Shown: positions 43,528 to 52,415 of the stretch, piece after piece
How positions within the stretch are numbered: the stretch's first letter is position 1
Layout of the letters: every line of letters starts with the position of its first letter
From: Paenibacillus sp. SY21-1
Lineage (GTDB): Bacteria; Bacillota; Bacilli; Paenibacillales; Paenibacillaceae
Length of the DNA stretch: 64,000 nt
Direction: 5' to 3'
Assembly (NCBI RefSeq): GCF_005222705.1
Contig: NZ_STGF01000002.1
Coordinates: forward strand, 1-64,000
The notes under the pieces: model-generated
Database searches by the model: none
The model's input: the letters and a program-made list of their open reading frames with translations, nothing else
What the model was told of the DNA's origin: nothing
Translations under genes and position numbers: made by a program

Positions 43528-43950
43528 TTAGGGTCTGCCCTCCGGAATTGCAATTGACCCATCCAGCACGCTTTGTTTCAGTTCATCAACAAGCGCGTTT
43601 TCCTTCGGCGTCATCGTAATGATTTGCAGCGGTGCCATGGCCACCCCATTCTGCTCCAATCCAAAAATCATATGTTTATCAGGAAACGCATGCTGCTCCA
43701 AATAAGTCCGTATTGCCGTATAAATCCCAATATCAACGTTTTTCACCATTGAGGTGATTACCGCTTTTTCCGCAAGAAAAAACTGATCGGAATCGGCTCC
43801 AATCGCAAGCTTGCCAAGCCTTTGCTGCTCCTGCAGCGCCCCAACCCCTGTAAACCCGGCTGCGGCAAAAATAATATCGGCATCGTTTTCCATGCTCATT
43901 TCCCGTGCCATTTGGCTGCCAAGCTCCGCATTATTGAAGTCGCTGGATAA
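43528..43950 (-). pseudogene. C-terminal remnant of a basic-membrane-protein (BMP/Med-type) lipoprotein gene
   Basis: About 140 codons similar to the C-terminal lobe of BMP-family substrate-binding proteins: SSDFNNAELGSQMAREM, ADIIFAAAGFTGVGALQEQQ, GADSDQFF, ITSMVKNVDIGIYTAI and GVAMAPLQI. The N-terminal two thirds, including the lipobox, is absent, and an in-frame TGA lies upstream near 43988. Any product from the ATG at 43911 (127 residues) would lack a fold and a signal. It ends 27 bp before the broken chemoreceptor gene, so both may once have formed one sensory operon. Confidence 0.65.
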
Positions 43951-44020
43951 CGGCCAAACGCAGCTTCTTTCCCTTTTGCTTGCATATCCTCAACTACCCG
44001 TTCCTGCTATAAACGACAAA

Positions 44021-44060
44021 AAAGCGCCTGATCGTCCCTCGAGGAACGATCAGGCGCTTT
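44021..44060. terminator. Hairpin upstream of the BMP remnant
   Basis: AAAGCGCCTGATCGT and ACGATCAGGCGCTTT form a 15-bp stem with a short loop (44021-44060). It separates the HNH gene from the BMP remnant. Confidence 0.65.
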
Positions 44061-44064
44061 AATT

Positions 44065-44104
44065 AAAAAAACCGATCTGTTTGTCCTCCCGGACTACAGA
44101 TCGG
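44065..44104 (-). terminator. Terminator of the HNH gene
   Basis: On the minus strand CCGATCTG (44104-44097) pairs with CAGATCGG (44079-44072), followed by TTTTTTT. The stop codon of the HNH gene lies in the stem edge. Confidence 0.8.
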
Positions 44105-44798
44105 CTTGCTCGCTATTCATAAATCGATGAATGTCTTGATCGGCCTTCGATTGATTGCATGTATTGCATGCGCAAACGCAATTATCAGGCGTTGTATGCC
44201 CGCCCTTCGCACGCGGCAGCATATGGTCAATCGTGTCGCCCGGCGCGCCGCAAAAATAACAAATAAAGCCGTCCCTCTCCAATATGTAACGGCGGAATTC
44301 GCGATTGCTGTACAAACGGCGAATCGTCGATCGGTTAACCAATACGGCCATTCGCTCCCTTACCAGCGTTACGGCCAGCTCAAGCTCGATTTCCTGATGC
44401 CATCTGCGCCCCTTGTCCGTTCTGCCCCGCATCCAGATCATGCCTCTGCGCGTCGTACGCAGCAGCCCGGCCTCCTTATGCGCCCGCTTGCTGTCCGGCA
44501 GAAGAGCGTGAAGCGCTTCCCAGCTTGGGCTGCGCGGCGGAGAAGAAAGCCCCGGCTTGTTCTTCCTCGCTTGCTTGACCGTAACCTGCGGAGCTGCTTC
44601 CTTAACGGGCGGTGATGACTTATCTCTGGCTTTCCGACAGGTGCGGCAGGTTCCGCGTCGCGCTCCGGCGCCCGAACGCTTGCCTGTTCGGCGCAGAAAG
44701 GCGGACAATGGCTTTAGCTGCTGGCATTCCTTGCATACTTTTCGCAATTTCTGCTCGTCGTCGTCCAATCGTTCATGTGGAACGTCAGCTTGAGACAT
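44094..44798 (-). CDS. HNH endonuclease-domain protein
   Basis: A 234-residue protein. The N-terminal 60 residues hold a CxxC...CxxC zinc ribbon (VCKECQQLKP and GTCRTCRKA). The C-terminal domain (about 175-230) is an HNH nuclease: YILERDGFICYFCGAPGDTIDHMLPRAKGGHTTPDNCVCACNTCNQSKAD, with DH of the first HNH histidine, N of PDN and two CxxC zinc knuckles. Start at 44798 chosen from GAGAGGA upstream. It is a stand-alone gene with its own terminator; no phage or intron sequences are nearby. Probably a DNA nuclease of unknown purpose. Confidence 0.8.
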   Translation of the reverse strand: MSQADVPHERLDDDEQKLRKVCKECQQLKPLSAFLRRTGKRSGAGARRGTCRTCRKARDKSSPPVKEAAPQVTVKQARKNKPGLSSPPRSPSWEALHALLPDSKRAHKEAGLLRTTRRGMIWMRGRTDKGRRWHQEIELELAVTLVRERMAVLVNRSTIRRLYSNREFRRYILERDGFICYFCGAPGDTIDHMLPRAKGGHTTPDNCVCACNTCNQSKADQDIHRFMNSEQADL

Positions 44799-44877
44799 GG
44801 CACCGATTCGTCCTCTCCGGTTTTTCTTACATTGTAGCATGTATTCGCCGACTGCGCGAAGTTTTGCATGCCGGAGA

Positions 44878-45537
44878 TTATTGAACCTGGCTCTGCTTGC
44901 CGTTTAAATACATGACCCGATCGCAAATAGCCGCCGTATCCTCCTTGTCGTGGGTTACGAGCAGGCATGTCATATCAGACGCCAGCAGCATACGCTTCAG
45001 CTCCGTCCTGATGCTCGCCTTGAGCTCCGCATCCAGACTGCTGAAAGGCTCGTCAAGCAGAAGGAGCTCCGGGCGGGGGGCCAACGCGCGCGCAAAGGCA
45101 ACACGCTGCTGCTGTCCGCCGCTCAGCTCATGCGGATATAAGCGGCCGTATGTTTCCATGCGGATTAGCGACAGCATTTCCTGGAGTCGCTGCTGTCGCT
45201 GCTTGCCGGACAGACGGTTTAAGCCGAACAGGATGTTTTGGGCGACCGTCATATGCGGGAATAGCGCGTAATCCTGAAAAATCATTCCGATTCCCCGGCG
45301 CTCGGGCTGAATAAAGCAACCGTCGTCGACGAGCGTTCTCCCGTTCATCAGGATTGTGCCGGACCGCGGCGTTTCGAGACCGGCGATAATGCGAAGCAGC
45401 GTGCTTTTCCCGCCACCGCTCTGGCCGACGATGCCGACGATTTCTCCCCTTTCGACCTGCATGGAGAACTGCTCCAGCACATCCTCCCTGCCTGTTCCGT
45501 AACCGAACGTAATCCCTCGCGCCTCAAAATAACTCAT
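44878..45537 (-). CDS. fbpC: Ferric iron ABC transporter ATP-binding protein
   Basis: A 219-residue ATPase. Walker A GQSGGGKST, signature LSGGQQQRVA, Walker B LLLLDEPFSSLD and the switch His in LVTHDKED are all present. It lacks the C-terminal regulatory domain of longer FbpC/PotA ATPases. The ATG at 45537 overlaps the permease stop (ATGA), implying translational coupling. Third gene of the Fur-controlled operon. FbpC is a name by context. Confidence 0.87.
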   Translation of the reverse strand: MSYFEARGITFGYGTGREDVLEQFSMQVERGEIVGIVGQSGGGKSTLLRIIAGLETPRSGTILMNGRTLVDDGCFIQPERRGIGMIFQDYALFPHMTVAQNILFGLNRLSGKQRQQRLQEMLSLIRMETYGRLYPHELSGGQQQRVAFARALAPRPELLLLDEPFSSLDAELKASIRTELKRMLLASDMTCLLVTHDKEDTAAICDRVMYLNGKQSQVQ

Positions 45538-47189
45538 GCCGCTTTTCTCTCCCCTAGCCAGTAATAGAAGCAAACCGATACGATGCCGACGGCTATAATG
45601 AACAAGGACGGCACCGAGGCTTGATGAATCTGCTCGTCGCTTGCGTATTGATAGGCCTTCGTAGCCAGCGTCTCGAAGTTGAAAGGGCGAAGCAGCAGCG
45701 TAAGCGGCAGCTCCTTGACGATTTCCATAAAGGTCATGATGAAGCCCGTTAATACGGCCCCTCGAATCATCGGCAAATCCACCCGAAAAAAGGTCGCCGT
45801 AACCCCGTGCCCAAGCGCTCGCGAAGCCTCGCTGTAACGGTTGCCGATTTTGGCAAATCCCGCCTCGACCGCGTTGAAGCCTACGGTTAAAAAACGGATG
45901 ACATACGCAAAAATCAGCATCGCCAGCGACATGCTAAGCACCAGCTTGCCCGCTCCCAAGCCGAGCCGCTCATAGAAGCCGCTAAACTGGCGATCCAGGG
46001 AAATGAAAACGGCCAGCACGCCGATGGATAGCACAGCGCCCGGAATGGAGTAGCCCATGGCGATCAGTCTGGACAGGCCGACGCTTGGCAGCGAGCGTTT
46101 GGAGAAACGGCAGACATTCGCTACAATGACCGCCAGCACCATGAGCAATGTAATCGAAACGATGGCAATCATTAACGTATTGCCAAGCAGCGTGGCAAAC
46201 TTGGCATTCAGCACCTCGCGGTACGTCCAGCCCGCCCATACGATCAGCTGCAGAACCGGAATCGCAAACGAGAATGCGAACACAAGCAGTCCGATCCCCG
46301 GAACGGCCCAGGCAGCCGCACCGCGCAGCTTGCGCCGGGCCAGCGGACGCAGCCTGCTAGTAGCCGTATGATAAGCCTCGCGCCTGCGAATCAGCCTTTC
46401 GATGACGAACACGCCGATCACGAAGCACATCAGCAGCCCCGATAAGCGAATGGCGGAATCGACATCATACATGCCGAACCAGGTTTTAAATATAGCCGTC
46501 GTGAACGAAGGAATGCCAAAATGCTTGGATACCCCGTAATCGTTCAGCACCTCAAAGGCCACCAGGCTTGCTCCGCCCGCGATTGCGGTTCGGGAAACAG
46601 GCAGGGCAATCCGGATGAATATAGCGAGCGGCCCCCTGCCCAGCAGCCGGGCATTCTCGATAAAGGAGGCGCTTTGCCGCTCCAGCATCGTTTTGACCAG
46701 CAAATATACATACGGGAACAAGCAGATTGTAAAAATAAAAATAGCGCCCTTCATCGACATGATATCGAAATAAGCCTGGTTGGGCTGCATGCCGAGCTGG
46801 TTGCGCATAAAAGACTGGACGCTTCCTGTATACCCCAGCATCGCGCCATACGTATAGGCGGCAATGTACGGCGGAATAGCCAGCGGCAATACAAAGGCAA
46901 AATGAAAAAAACGCCTAAACGGAAAATCGTATGCCGCTACAAACCAAGCGAGCGCAACTCCGAGCAGAACTGCGCCTGAACCTGCCCCAAGCACCAGCTG
47001 CAGCGAATAAAGCGCCGAATCCAGCAGGACGTATTCCTGAATATGCTTCCAATTTTCGCCGGGCTCGCCAAACAACCCAAATAAAAGATAGAGAGACGGG
47101 GCGAGCACCGCTAAGGCGCCAACCACCGTCATCATCGTCCAACCGTTTGTTTGCTTTCTTACGTTTCTCCAAGCCGTTCTAGCTTGCAT
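45534..47189 (-). CDS. fbpB: Ferric iron ABC transporter permease (fused two-domain)
   Basis: A 551-residue permease with twelve helices in two homologous binding-protein-dependent transport domains. The EAA-type loops are RLLGRGPLAIFIRIALPVSRTAIAGG near residue 185 and SRALGHGVTATFFRVDLPMIRGAVLTG near residue 460. This fused layout is typical of FbpB/SfuB. It begins two bases after the binding-protein stop codon and overlaps fbpC by four bases. Confidence 0.9.
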   Translation of the reverse strand: MQARTAWRNVRKQTNGWTMMTVVGALAVLAPSLYLLFGLFGEPGENWKHIQEYVLLDSALYSLQLVLGAGSGAVLLGVALAWFVAAYDFPFRRFFHFAFVLPLAIPPYIAAYTYGAMLGYTGSVQSFMRNQLGMQPNQAYFDIMSMKGAIFIFTICLFPYVYLLVKTMLERQSASFIENARLLGRGPLAIFIRIALPVSRTAIAGGASLVAFEVLNDYGVSKHFGIPSFTTAIFKTWFGMYDVDSAIRLSGLLMCFVIGVFVIERLIRRREAYHTATSRLRPLARRKLRGAAAWAVPGIGLLVFAFSFAIPVLQLIVWAGWTYREVLNAKFATLLGNTLMIAIVSITLLMVLAVIVANVCRFSKRSLPSVGLSRLIAMGYSIPGAVLSIGVLAVFISLDRQFSGFYERLGLGAGKLVLSMSLAMLIFAYVIRFLTVGFNAVEAGFAKIGNRYSEASRALGHGVTATFFRVDLPMIRGAVLTGFIMTFMEIVKELPLTLLLRPFNFETLATKAYQYASDEQIHQASVPSLFIIAVGIVSVCFYYWLGERKAA

Positions 47190-47191
47190 CC

Positions 47192-48325
47192 TTATTTCCA
47201 GCCTGCTTTATTCATCAATTCCACGGCTTGCTTGTTATGCTCGCCAAGCTTCGCAAAGTCAAGCGTCTGGGCTTTAAACGGTCCCCATTCCTGCAGCAAC
47301 TCAGGCTTCTCCGCCTCTGCGTTCACCGGGAACTCGTAGCTGCCTTGGGTCAGCTTGGTTTGTGCCGGAGCGCTTGTTAAATATTCGATCAGCTTGATTG
47401 CGTTCTCTTTGTTTTTGGAATGCTTGACGAGTCCCACTCCGCTTATGTTCAGATGAGCGCCGGTCGTATCCTGGTTCGGGAAAAATACGCCGATTTGCTC
47501 TGCTACCTTCACTTCTTCCGCTTCCTTTGAATGCAGCATTTGTCCGACATAATACGTATTCATAATCGCTACATCTCCCGCTCCGGCTACGATCGCCTTC
47601 GCTTGGTCGCGGTCTCCGCCTTCCGGATCACGGGCAAAATTGGCGACAATGCCTTTCGTCCAGGCTTCTGCCGCCTGTTCACCGTTCAATTCAATAAACG
47701 AAGCAAGCAGCGATTGATTATACAAGCTTGATGACGAGCGCACGAGCACCTTCCCCTTCCATTGCTCGCTTGCCAAATCCTCGTATGTGGACAATTGTTC
47801 CGGCTTTACACGGTCCTTCGCGTAGACAATGACGCGCGCGCGCGTTGCGATGCCAACCCAGTTGTTATCCGTATCGCGGAGCTCTGCCGGTACTTGGCTA
47901 TCCACCGCAGCCGATTCAATCGGCTGAAGCACGCCGTTTTGCTTCGCGTAATTAAGCACGCCCCCGTCAACGGTAACGAACAGGTCCGCTTCCGAGCTTT
48001 CGCCTTCACGCTTCAGACGCTCAACCAGCTCCTCCGCCGTGCCTTTAATTTCATTAACCTTGATGCCTGTCTCCTGCGTGAACGCATCATAAAGCTGGCT
48101 GTCGATATCGTAATGTCTAGCCGTATATACGTTAACGACCTGTTCCTTGCCGTCGTTGCCCGCTTCGCTTGGCGTTTCTGTAGCCGTAGCATTCGCTTCC
48201 TGCGATGGCGATGGCGAAGCAGCGTTTCCTGCTGCGTTATTTCCGTTTCCTGCTCCGCAGCCTGCAAGCACGAGCACCATCATTAGCATGACAGCCATCA
48301 TGCCTGTCCCATATTTCTTTACCAT
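47192..48325 (-). CDS. fbpA: Ferric iron ABC transporter substrate-binding lipoprotein
   Basis: A 377-residue lipoprotein: signal peptide with lipobox LAGC (C23), then a low-complexity linker rich in N, A, S, E and T, then a periplasmic-binding-protein fold of the FutA/FbpA (type 2) group (VVNVYTARHYDIDSQLYDAFTQETG, DLFVTVDGG, MNTYYVGQM, HLNISGVGLVKHSKNKENA). The YY of NTYYV is where FbpA/FutA proteins hold iron. First gene of the operon, with a Fur box upstream. Confidence 0.92.
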   Translation of the reverse strand: MVKKYGTGMMAVMLMMVLVLAGCGAGNGNNAAGNAASPSPSQEANATATETPSEAGNDGKEQVVNVYTARHYDIDSQLYDAFTQETGIKVNEIKGTAEELVERLKREGESSEADLFVTVDGGVLNYAKQNGVLQPIESAAVDSQVPAELRDTDNNWVGIATRARVIVYAKDRVKPEQLSTYEDLASEQWKGKVLVRSSSSLYNQSLLASFIELNGEQAAEAWTKGIVANFARDPEGGDRDQAKAIVAGAGDVAIMNTYYVGQMLHSKEAEEVKVAEQIGVFFPNQDTTGAHLNISGVGLVKHSKNKENAIKLIEYLTSAPAQTKLTQGSYEFPVNAEAEKPELLQEWGPFKAQTLDFAKLGEHNKQAVELMNKAGWK

Positions 48326-48365
48326 CTTCCCCTACTCCTTTTTCATTCTATTCTGTTCTATTCGT

Positions 48366-48405
48366 GATAATGAATATCATTACCAGCCGTTCGACAGTTT
48401 CATTA
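48366..48405 (-). promoter_or_regulatory. Fur box and -10 element of the iron operon
   Basis: GATAATGAATATCATTACC (48366-48384) matches the 19-bp Fur consensus at 17 positions. On the minus strand TATAAT (48405-48400) stands 15 bp upstream, so Fur would bind at the start of transcription. The start codon is 40 bp farther on. Confidence 0.8.
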
Positions 48406-48424
48406 TAGCGAATGAAAATGAGAA

Positions 48425-48485
48425 AACGCTGTGAAAAAAGCGGTCAACGGTTCATTTTTCCCGAAGCTCCGCTTTCCACAGCGTT
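48425..48485 (-). terminator. Hairpin at the end of the histidine kinase gene
   Basis: AACGCTGTG (48425-48433) and CACAGCGTT (48477-48485), extended by GAAAGCGG / CCGCTTTTTTC, can form a long stem starting inside the kinase coding end. TTTT follows on the minus strand. It separates the kinase from the iron operon. Confidence 0.5.
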
Positions 48486-49870
48486 TCCGCCGTCGTTCCT
48501 TGTCCTCTGGCGCTGCGGAGCGCCAGCGAGCCGCCATAGCTTTCCGCCAGACGTCTGGCGATCGACAGTCCCAGCCCGTAGCCGCCCTTGTGCCGGCTTC
48601 TTGCCTTGTCAGCCCGGTAAAACCGGTCCAGCACATACGGCAAATCCTCCGCATCAATGCCCATGCCGTAATCAATGACTTGAAGGACGGCGGTCTGTCC
48701 GTGCAGCGTGCCTGTCAGTCTGATGCGGGTGCTTGTCTCCGAATATTTTACCGCATTATCCAGCAAAATAAGCAAAATCTGCTCCAAATGACGATCGGAA
48801 ACGCGGATAGGGATGCCTGAAAGCTCAGCTGCTTCCAGATCAAACACAAATTGAGGGTGAATCGCCTCAAGCTTCGCGATTACTCGCAGCATAACCGTGA
48901 CGGCATCCTCGCACAGCGCGTCCCCGTCAGGCAGCGATTTCTCCGCACGCGAAAGCACGAGCAGCTCCTCGACCAGCTGCTTCAGCCGGGAGAGCTCCTC
49001 CGTCGAAGCCTGCAGCGCTTCATCGACAATGGCCGGATTCGTCTTGCCCCAGCGCTGCAGCATGCGCAACTGGCCTTCCATAATGGCAACCGGCGTTCTC
49101 AGCTCATGCGATGCATCCTCGACAAATTGTTTTTGCTGCTCGAATGACCGTTCGACCTGATCCATCATTTCGTTAAAGCGCAGCATCAGCAGGGTAAGCT
49201 CGTCCTTATCATCGGCCTGAAGCGCTATGCGCTCGTGCAGACCCTTTTCCTTGACGTTCAGCATCGTTTCGTTCATCGCCTTCAGCGGTTTCAGCAGCTG
49301 TCTGGCAAGCAGCCACCCGCCAATGCCGCTTATGACGACCGCCCCGATGCAGCAAATGAGCATGATCCGAAAAAAAGCCGAGCTCAGCTGCTCGAATTCC
49401 GCTACGCTTCTAATGATTTCAACCGTCCCGTCAAAATCAAAAATGGTAAGCGGGCTGCGGGCCAGCAGCAGCTGGCCGTCAAGGAACCACGTTCCGGAAG
49501 CGAGCAAGCCTTGCTCGGGATAATGCGCCTCCCAGCCGCCCGGCATTTCATCCTCCACGTTGATGAGAACTTCGCCTTGCCGATTCAGCACGCGAATCAG
49601 CTGCCCCCGCTCGTTGATCTTCTCCAGCTTATTGCGGATGGCCGGCAGCTCTTCTTGCTGAAAGGACCGTTCCGTTTCGAGCAGGTCGTTTAATATTTCC
49701 CTCATATCCTGCTGGGCAACCTGCTCCGCCTGATTGTTCATCCAGCCTTCGACGAATGCATATTGCACCAGATTGTAGGCGATAAACAGCAAAAACAGAA
49801 GCAGCGCAGAACCCAGCGTCAGCTTCCATTTCAAGGGCAGTCCGCTGCCCAGCCAGCGCCTGCCACTCAT
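48452..49870 (-). CDS. Sensor histidine kinase (HAMP, HisKA, HATPase)
   Basis: A 472-residue membrane kinase: helix 1 about residues 16-40, an extracytoplasmic sensor part 41-165, helix 2 167-190, HAMP linker to about 245, dimerisation domain with phosphorylated H255 (EDASHELRTPV) and an ATPase domain with DNAVKYS, GMGI and GGYGLGLSI boxes. Overall it looks like the ArlS/YkoH group. It starts within the stop codon of the response regulator (ATGA overlap), so the two form one system. The signal is unknown; the iron operon downstream has its own promoter. Confidence 0.92.
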   Translation of the reverse strand: MSGRRWLGSGLPLKWKLTLGSALLLFLLFIAYNLVQYAFVEGWMNNQAEQVAQQDMREILNDLLETERSFQQEELPAIRNKLEKINERGQLIRVLNRQGEVLINVEDEMPGGWEAHYPEQGLLASGTWFLDGQLLLARSPLTIFDFDGTVEIIRSVAEFEQLSSAFFRIMLICCIGAVVISGIGGWLLARQLLKPLKAMNETMLNVKEKGLHERIALQADDKDELTLLMLRFNEMMDQVERSFEQQKQFVEDASHELRTPVAIMEGQLRMLQRWGKTNPAIVDEALQASTEELSRLKQLVEELLVLSRAEKSLPDGDALCEDAVTVMLRVIAKLEAIHPQFVFDLEAAELSGIPIRVSDRHLEQILLILLDNAVKYSETSTRIRLTGTLHGQTAVLQVIDYGMGIDAEDLPYVLDRFYRADKARSRHKGGYGLGLSIARRLAESYGGSLALRSARGQGTTAETLWKAELREK

Positions 49871-50544
49871 CGTTTCATCACGTAGCCGATGCCACGCTGC
49901 GTCTGAATATAACTGGGCTCGCCCGACTCATCGATTTTGTTGCGCAAATATCGGACATAAACGTCGACGACATTCGTGTCGACGACGGACTCGTAGCCCC
50001 ACACTTTATCAAGCAGCGTTTCCCGCGACAGCACTCTGTTCGGATTCTGCATAAAAGCGAGCAGCAAGCCGTACTCCCGTTTGGTCAGCTCAATAAGCTG
50101 CTCGCGCCTGCGAACCTCCATAGCGTCCAGATCGACGGTCAGCTCATGAAAGGCGAGCGTCGAGCGCTTCTCCTCCCCCAGCAGCTCCTGTCTCCTGATA
50201 ATGACGCGGATACGCGCAAGCAGCTCTTCAATTGCAAACGGCTTTGGCAAATAATCGTCCGCTCCGCTATCGAGTCCGTGGACTCGGTCCGTCACGCTGT
50301 CTCTTGCCGTCAGCATAATGATCGGCGTCGGTTTTATAGCGCGGATTCGTCTGCATACCTCAAGTCCATCGATGCCCGGAAGCATCAGATCCAGCAAAAT
50401 GACATCCCATTCGTCGCGCAAGGCAAGATCAAGCCCCCCATATCCATCCGAAGCGATTTGCACCGCAAACGATTCATGAGTAAGCTCCAGCTCAATAAAC
50501 CTCGCCATGCTCCGCTCATCCTCTATGAGCAGAATTTTTTTCAT
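49867..50544 (-). CDS. OmpR-family response regulator
   Basis: A 225-residue regulator: receiver domain with phosphorylated D52 (ILLDLMLPG), T80-type switch (MLTARD) and K102 (LPKPF), then a winged-helix DNA-binding domain (LTKREYGLLLAFMQNPNRVLSRETLLDKVWGY and VYVRYLRNKID). Partner of the kinase that follows with four bases overlap. Confidence 0.94.
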   Translation of the reverse strand: MKKILLIEDERSMARFIELELTHESFAVQIASDGYGGLDLALRDEWDVILLDLMLPGIDGLEVCRRIRAIKPTPIIMLTARDSVTDRVHGLDSGADDYLPKPFAIEELLARIRVIIRRQELLGEEKRSTLAFHELTVDLDAMEVRRREQLIELTKREYGLLLAFMQNPNRVLSRETLLDKVWGYESVVDTNVVDVYVRYLRNKIDESGEPSYIQTQRGIGYVMKR

Positions 50545-50646
50545 TCCCGAATACCCGCCTTTTCTCTAATGGCTTGTCCATAATCCTTCCATTGTAAATG
50601 ATAATATTTCTCACCGTCAACCCGAGCATGCACGTTGGAAGCCAAG

Positions 50647-50697
50647 CAAAAAACTGCTTACACCGGCACGGGGCGGTCCCGCGCGGCATAAGCAGCT
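50647..50697 (-). terminator. Terminator of the EmrB-like exporter gene
   Basis: Minus-strand CTGCTTA (50695-50689) pairs with TAAGCAG (50660-50654), with a GC-rich inner part, followed by TTTTTT. Confidence 0.65.
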
Positions 50698-50708
50698 TAG
50701 CATCCTTG

Positions 50709-52175
50709 CTATGACTTGGTCGGAGCTTCCGTCGTCGTGCGAACGCGCCGGATGAATAAGGCAAGCACCAGCCCTGCAAGCGCGGCAATCATGGCAAACA
50801 CAAACGCGTTCTGAATGCCTGCCGTAAGCGCTAGCGGAAGGTTGGCAGGGTCGCTTGCATTCTCCACGCCCTCCATAAACTTTTTGGAGCCGGCTGTCAT
50901 GACGCTTACCGCAACCGCTGTGCCGATTGCACCGGCAACCTGCTGGAGCGTGTTCATAATCGCCGTACCGTCGGGGTACAGCTCACGCGGCAATTGATTA
51001 AGCCCGTTCGTCTGAGCCGGCATCCACACCATCGCAATACCGATCATCAGACTGGAATGCAGCACTACAAGCAGCGTTACCGTCGATGCAAGCGTAATGT
51101 CGGAAAAGAACCAGAGGACGGCAGCCATGATAGCCAGACCCGGGATGACCAGCCACCTCGGCCCGTATTTATCGAACAGGCTGCCCATGATTGGCGACAT
51201 CATGCCGTTCAGCAAACCGCCGGGAAGCAGGACAAGTCCTGCCGACAAGGCGCTCATGCCAAGCCCGCGAATTAGAAACATAGGCAGAACCAGCATCGAA
51301 GACAGAATAACCATCATACAAATGAACACCATAAGCGTACCTACAACAAACATAGGATGCTTGAACGCCTTTAAATTCATCATCGGCTGCTTCATCGTCA
51401 ACTGACGAATGACGAACAGAATCAGCGCTATTACCCCAACGATCATGGAGATAATTACTTTAGCGCTGCTCCAGCCATGCTCTCCCTCGCCTGCGCTGCT
51501 AAATGCAAATACGACGCCGCCAAAGCCGACCGTCGACAACAGCAGCGATAAGATATCGATGCGCGGTTTGGTAATGGTGGACACATTCTGCATAAAAAAT
51601 ATTCCGCATATAAGGGCAATAATCAGAACAGGGAGCGACAGCCAGAAAATCCAGTGCCAGGTCAGCTTGGCGATCAGCAAACCCGCAATCGTCGGGCCGA
51701 CCGCCGGCGCTACCATAATGACAAGACCGATTACGCCCATAGCGGCACCGCGTTTTTCAGGGGGAATGATAATAAGTATAGTATTGAACATCAGGGGAAG
51801 CAGCAGCGAAGTGCCAATCGCCTGAAACACCCTTGCCGTCATCAGCACTTCAAAGCTTCCCGCCATGGCGGCAATCAGCGTACCGATAATGGAAAAGCTT
51901 AATGCCGCCAAAAAAAGCTGGCGGGTCGTAAACCATTGAAGCAGCAAGCCCGACAGCGGAACCAGAATGCCCAGCGTGAGCAAATAGCCTGTGGTCAGCC
52001 ATTGCACTGTCGCTTCGCTAATGGAAAAAATTTGAATCAAATCGCTAAGCGCCACATTGAGCGCAGTCTCACTGAACATGCCGATAAAGCCGGCTAACAA
52101 TAAAGAAACTAGAATTGGAAACGTTTTGTAGGACTGAACCGTTTGCTGCGTTCCCGCAGCGATTGAAGCTTGCAC
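50709..52175 (-). CDS. MFS multidrug exporter, DHA2 (EmrB-like) family
   Basis: A 488-residue 14-helix proton antiporter. Family motifs: ALSDLIQIFSISEATVQWLTTGYLL after helix 1, RVFQAIGTSLLLPLMFN, the antiporter motif C region GVIGLVIMVAPAVGPTIAGLL. The GTG at 52175 has GGGAGAG eight bases upstream; the GTG at 52184 lies too near to it. Upstream, CTATTCA repeats with a 19-bp period beside TTGACT, a possible operator. It is distinct from the exporter at 267. Confidence 0.88.
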   Translation of the reverse strand: MQASIAAGTQQTVQSYKTFPILVSLLLAGFIGMFSETALNVALSDLIQIFSISEATVQWLTTGYLLTLGILVPLSGLLLQWFTTRQLFLAALSFSIIGTLIAAMAGSFEVLMTARVFQAIGTSLLLPLMFNTILIIIPPEKRGAAMGVIGLVIMVAPAVGPTIAGLLIAKLTWHWIFWLSLPVLIIALICGIFFMQNVSTITKPRIDILSLLLSTVGFGGVVFAFSSAGEGEHGWSSAKVIISMIVGVIALILFVIRQLTMKQPMMNLKAFKHPMFVVGTLMVFICMMVILSSMLVLPMFLIRGLGMSALSAGLVLLPGGLLNGMMSPIMGSLFDKYGPRWLVIPGLAIMAAVLWFFSDITLASTVTLLVVLHSSLMIGIAMVWMPAQTNGLNQLPRELYPDGTAIMNTLQQVAGAIGTAVAVSVMTAGSKKFMEGVENASDPANLPLALTAGIQNAFVFAMIAALAGLVLALFIRRVRTTTEAPTKS

Positions 52176-52357
52176 GCGTAACACTCTCCCATTATTCTCT
52201 ATATGGTTTTATACTCGTATACAGCCTGGCTCCTCCAATAACCAAAGCATTACTTCTATGAATAGCACATACGTTCGTGAATAGTCAAGGGGAAAAACGA
52301 TTATAAAATGGTAAATATCCGACTGCGGCCCCATCCCTCTCGCCCTGCCCTCGCAAC

Positions 52358-52393
52358 GAAAAAGACAACCCGGCGGCTGCAGCCGAGTTGTCC
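52358..52393 (-). terminator. Terminator of the azoreductase gene
   Basis: GACAAC (52364-52369) and GTTGTC (52387-52392) with an inner GGC / GCC stem, followed by TTTTT on the minus strand, 23 bp past the azoR stop codon. Confidence 0.7.
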
Positions 52394-52415
52394 CGATCAT
52401 GATTGGTTCGAAATA

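Noticed and set aside
44094..44798. HNH protein as an intron- or phage-encoded homing nuclease
   Set aside because: It has its own ribosome site and terminator, no intron boundaries and no phage genes nearby.
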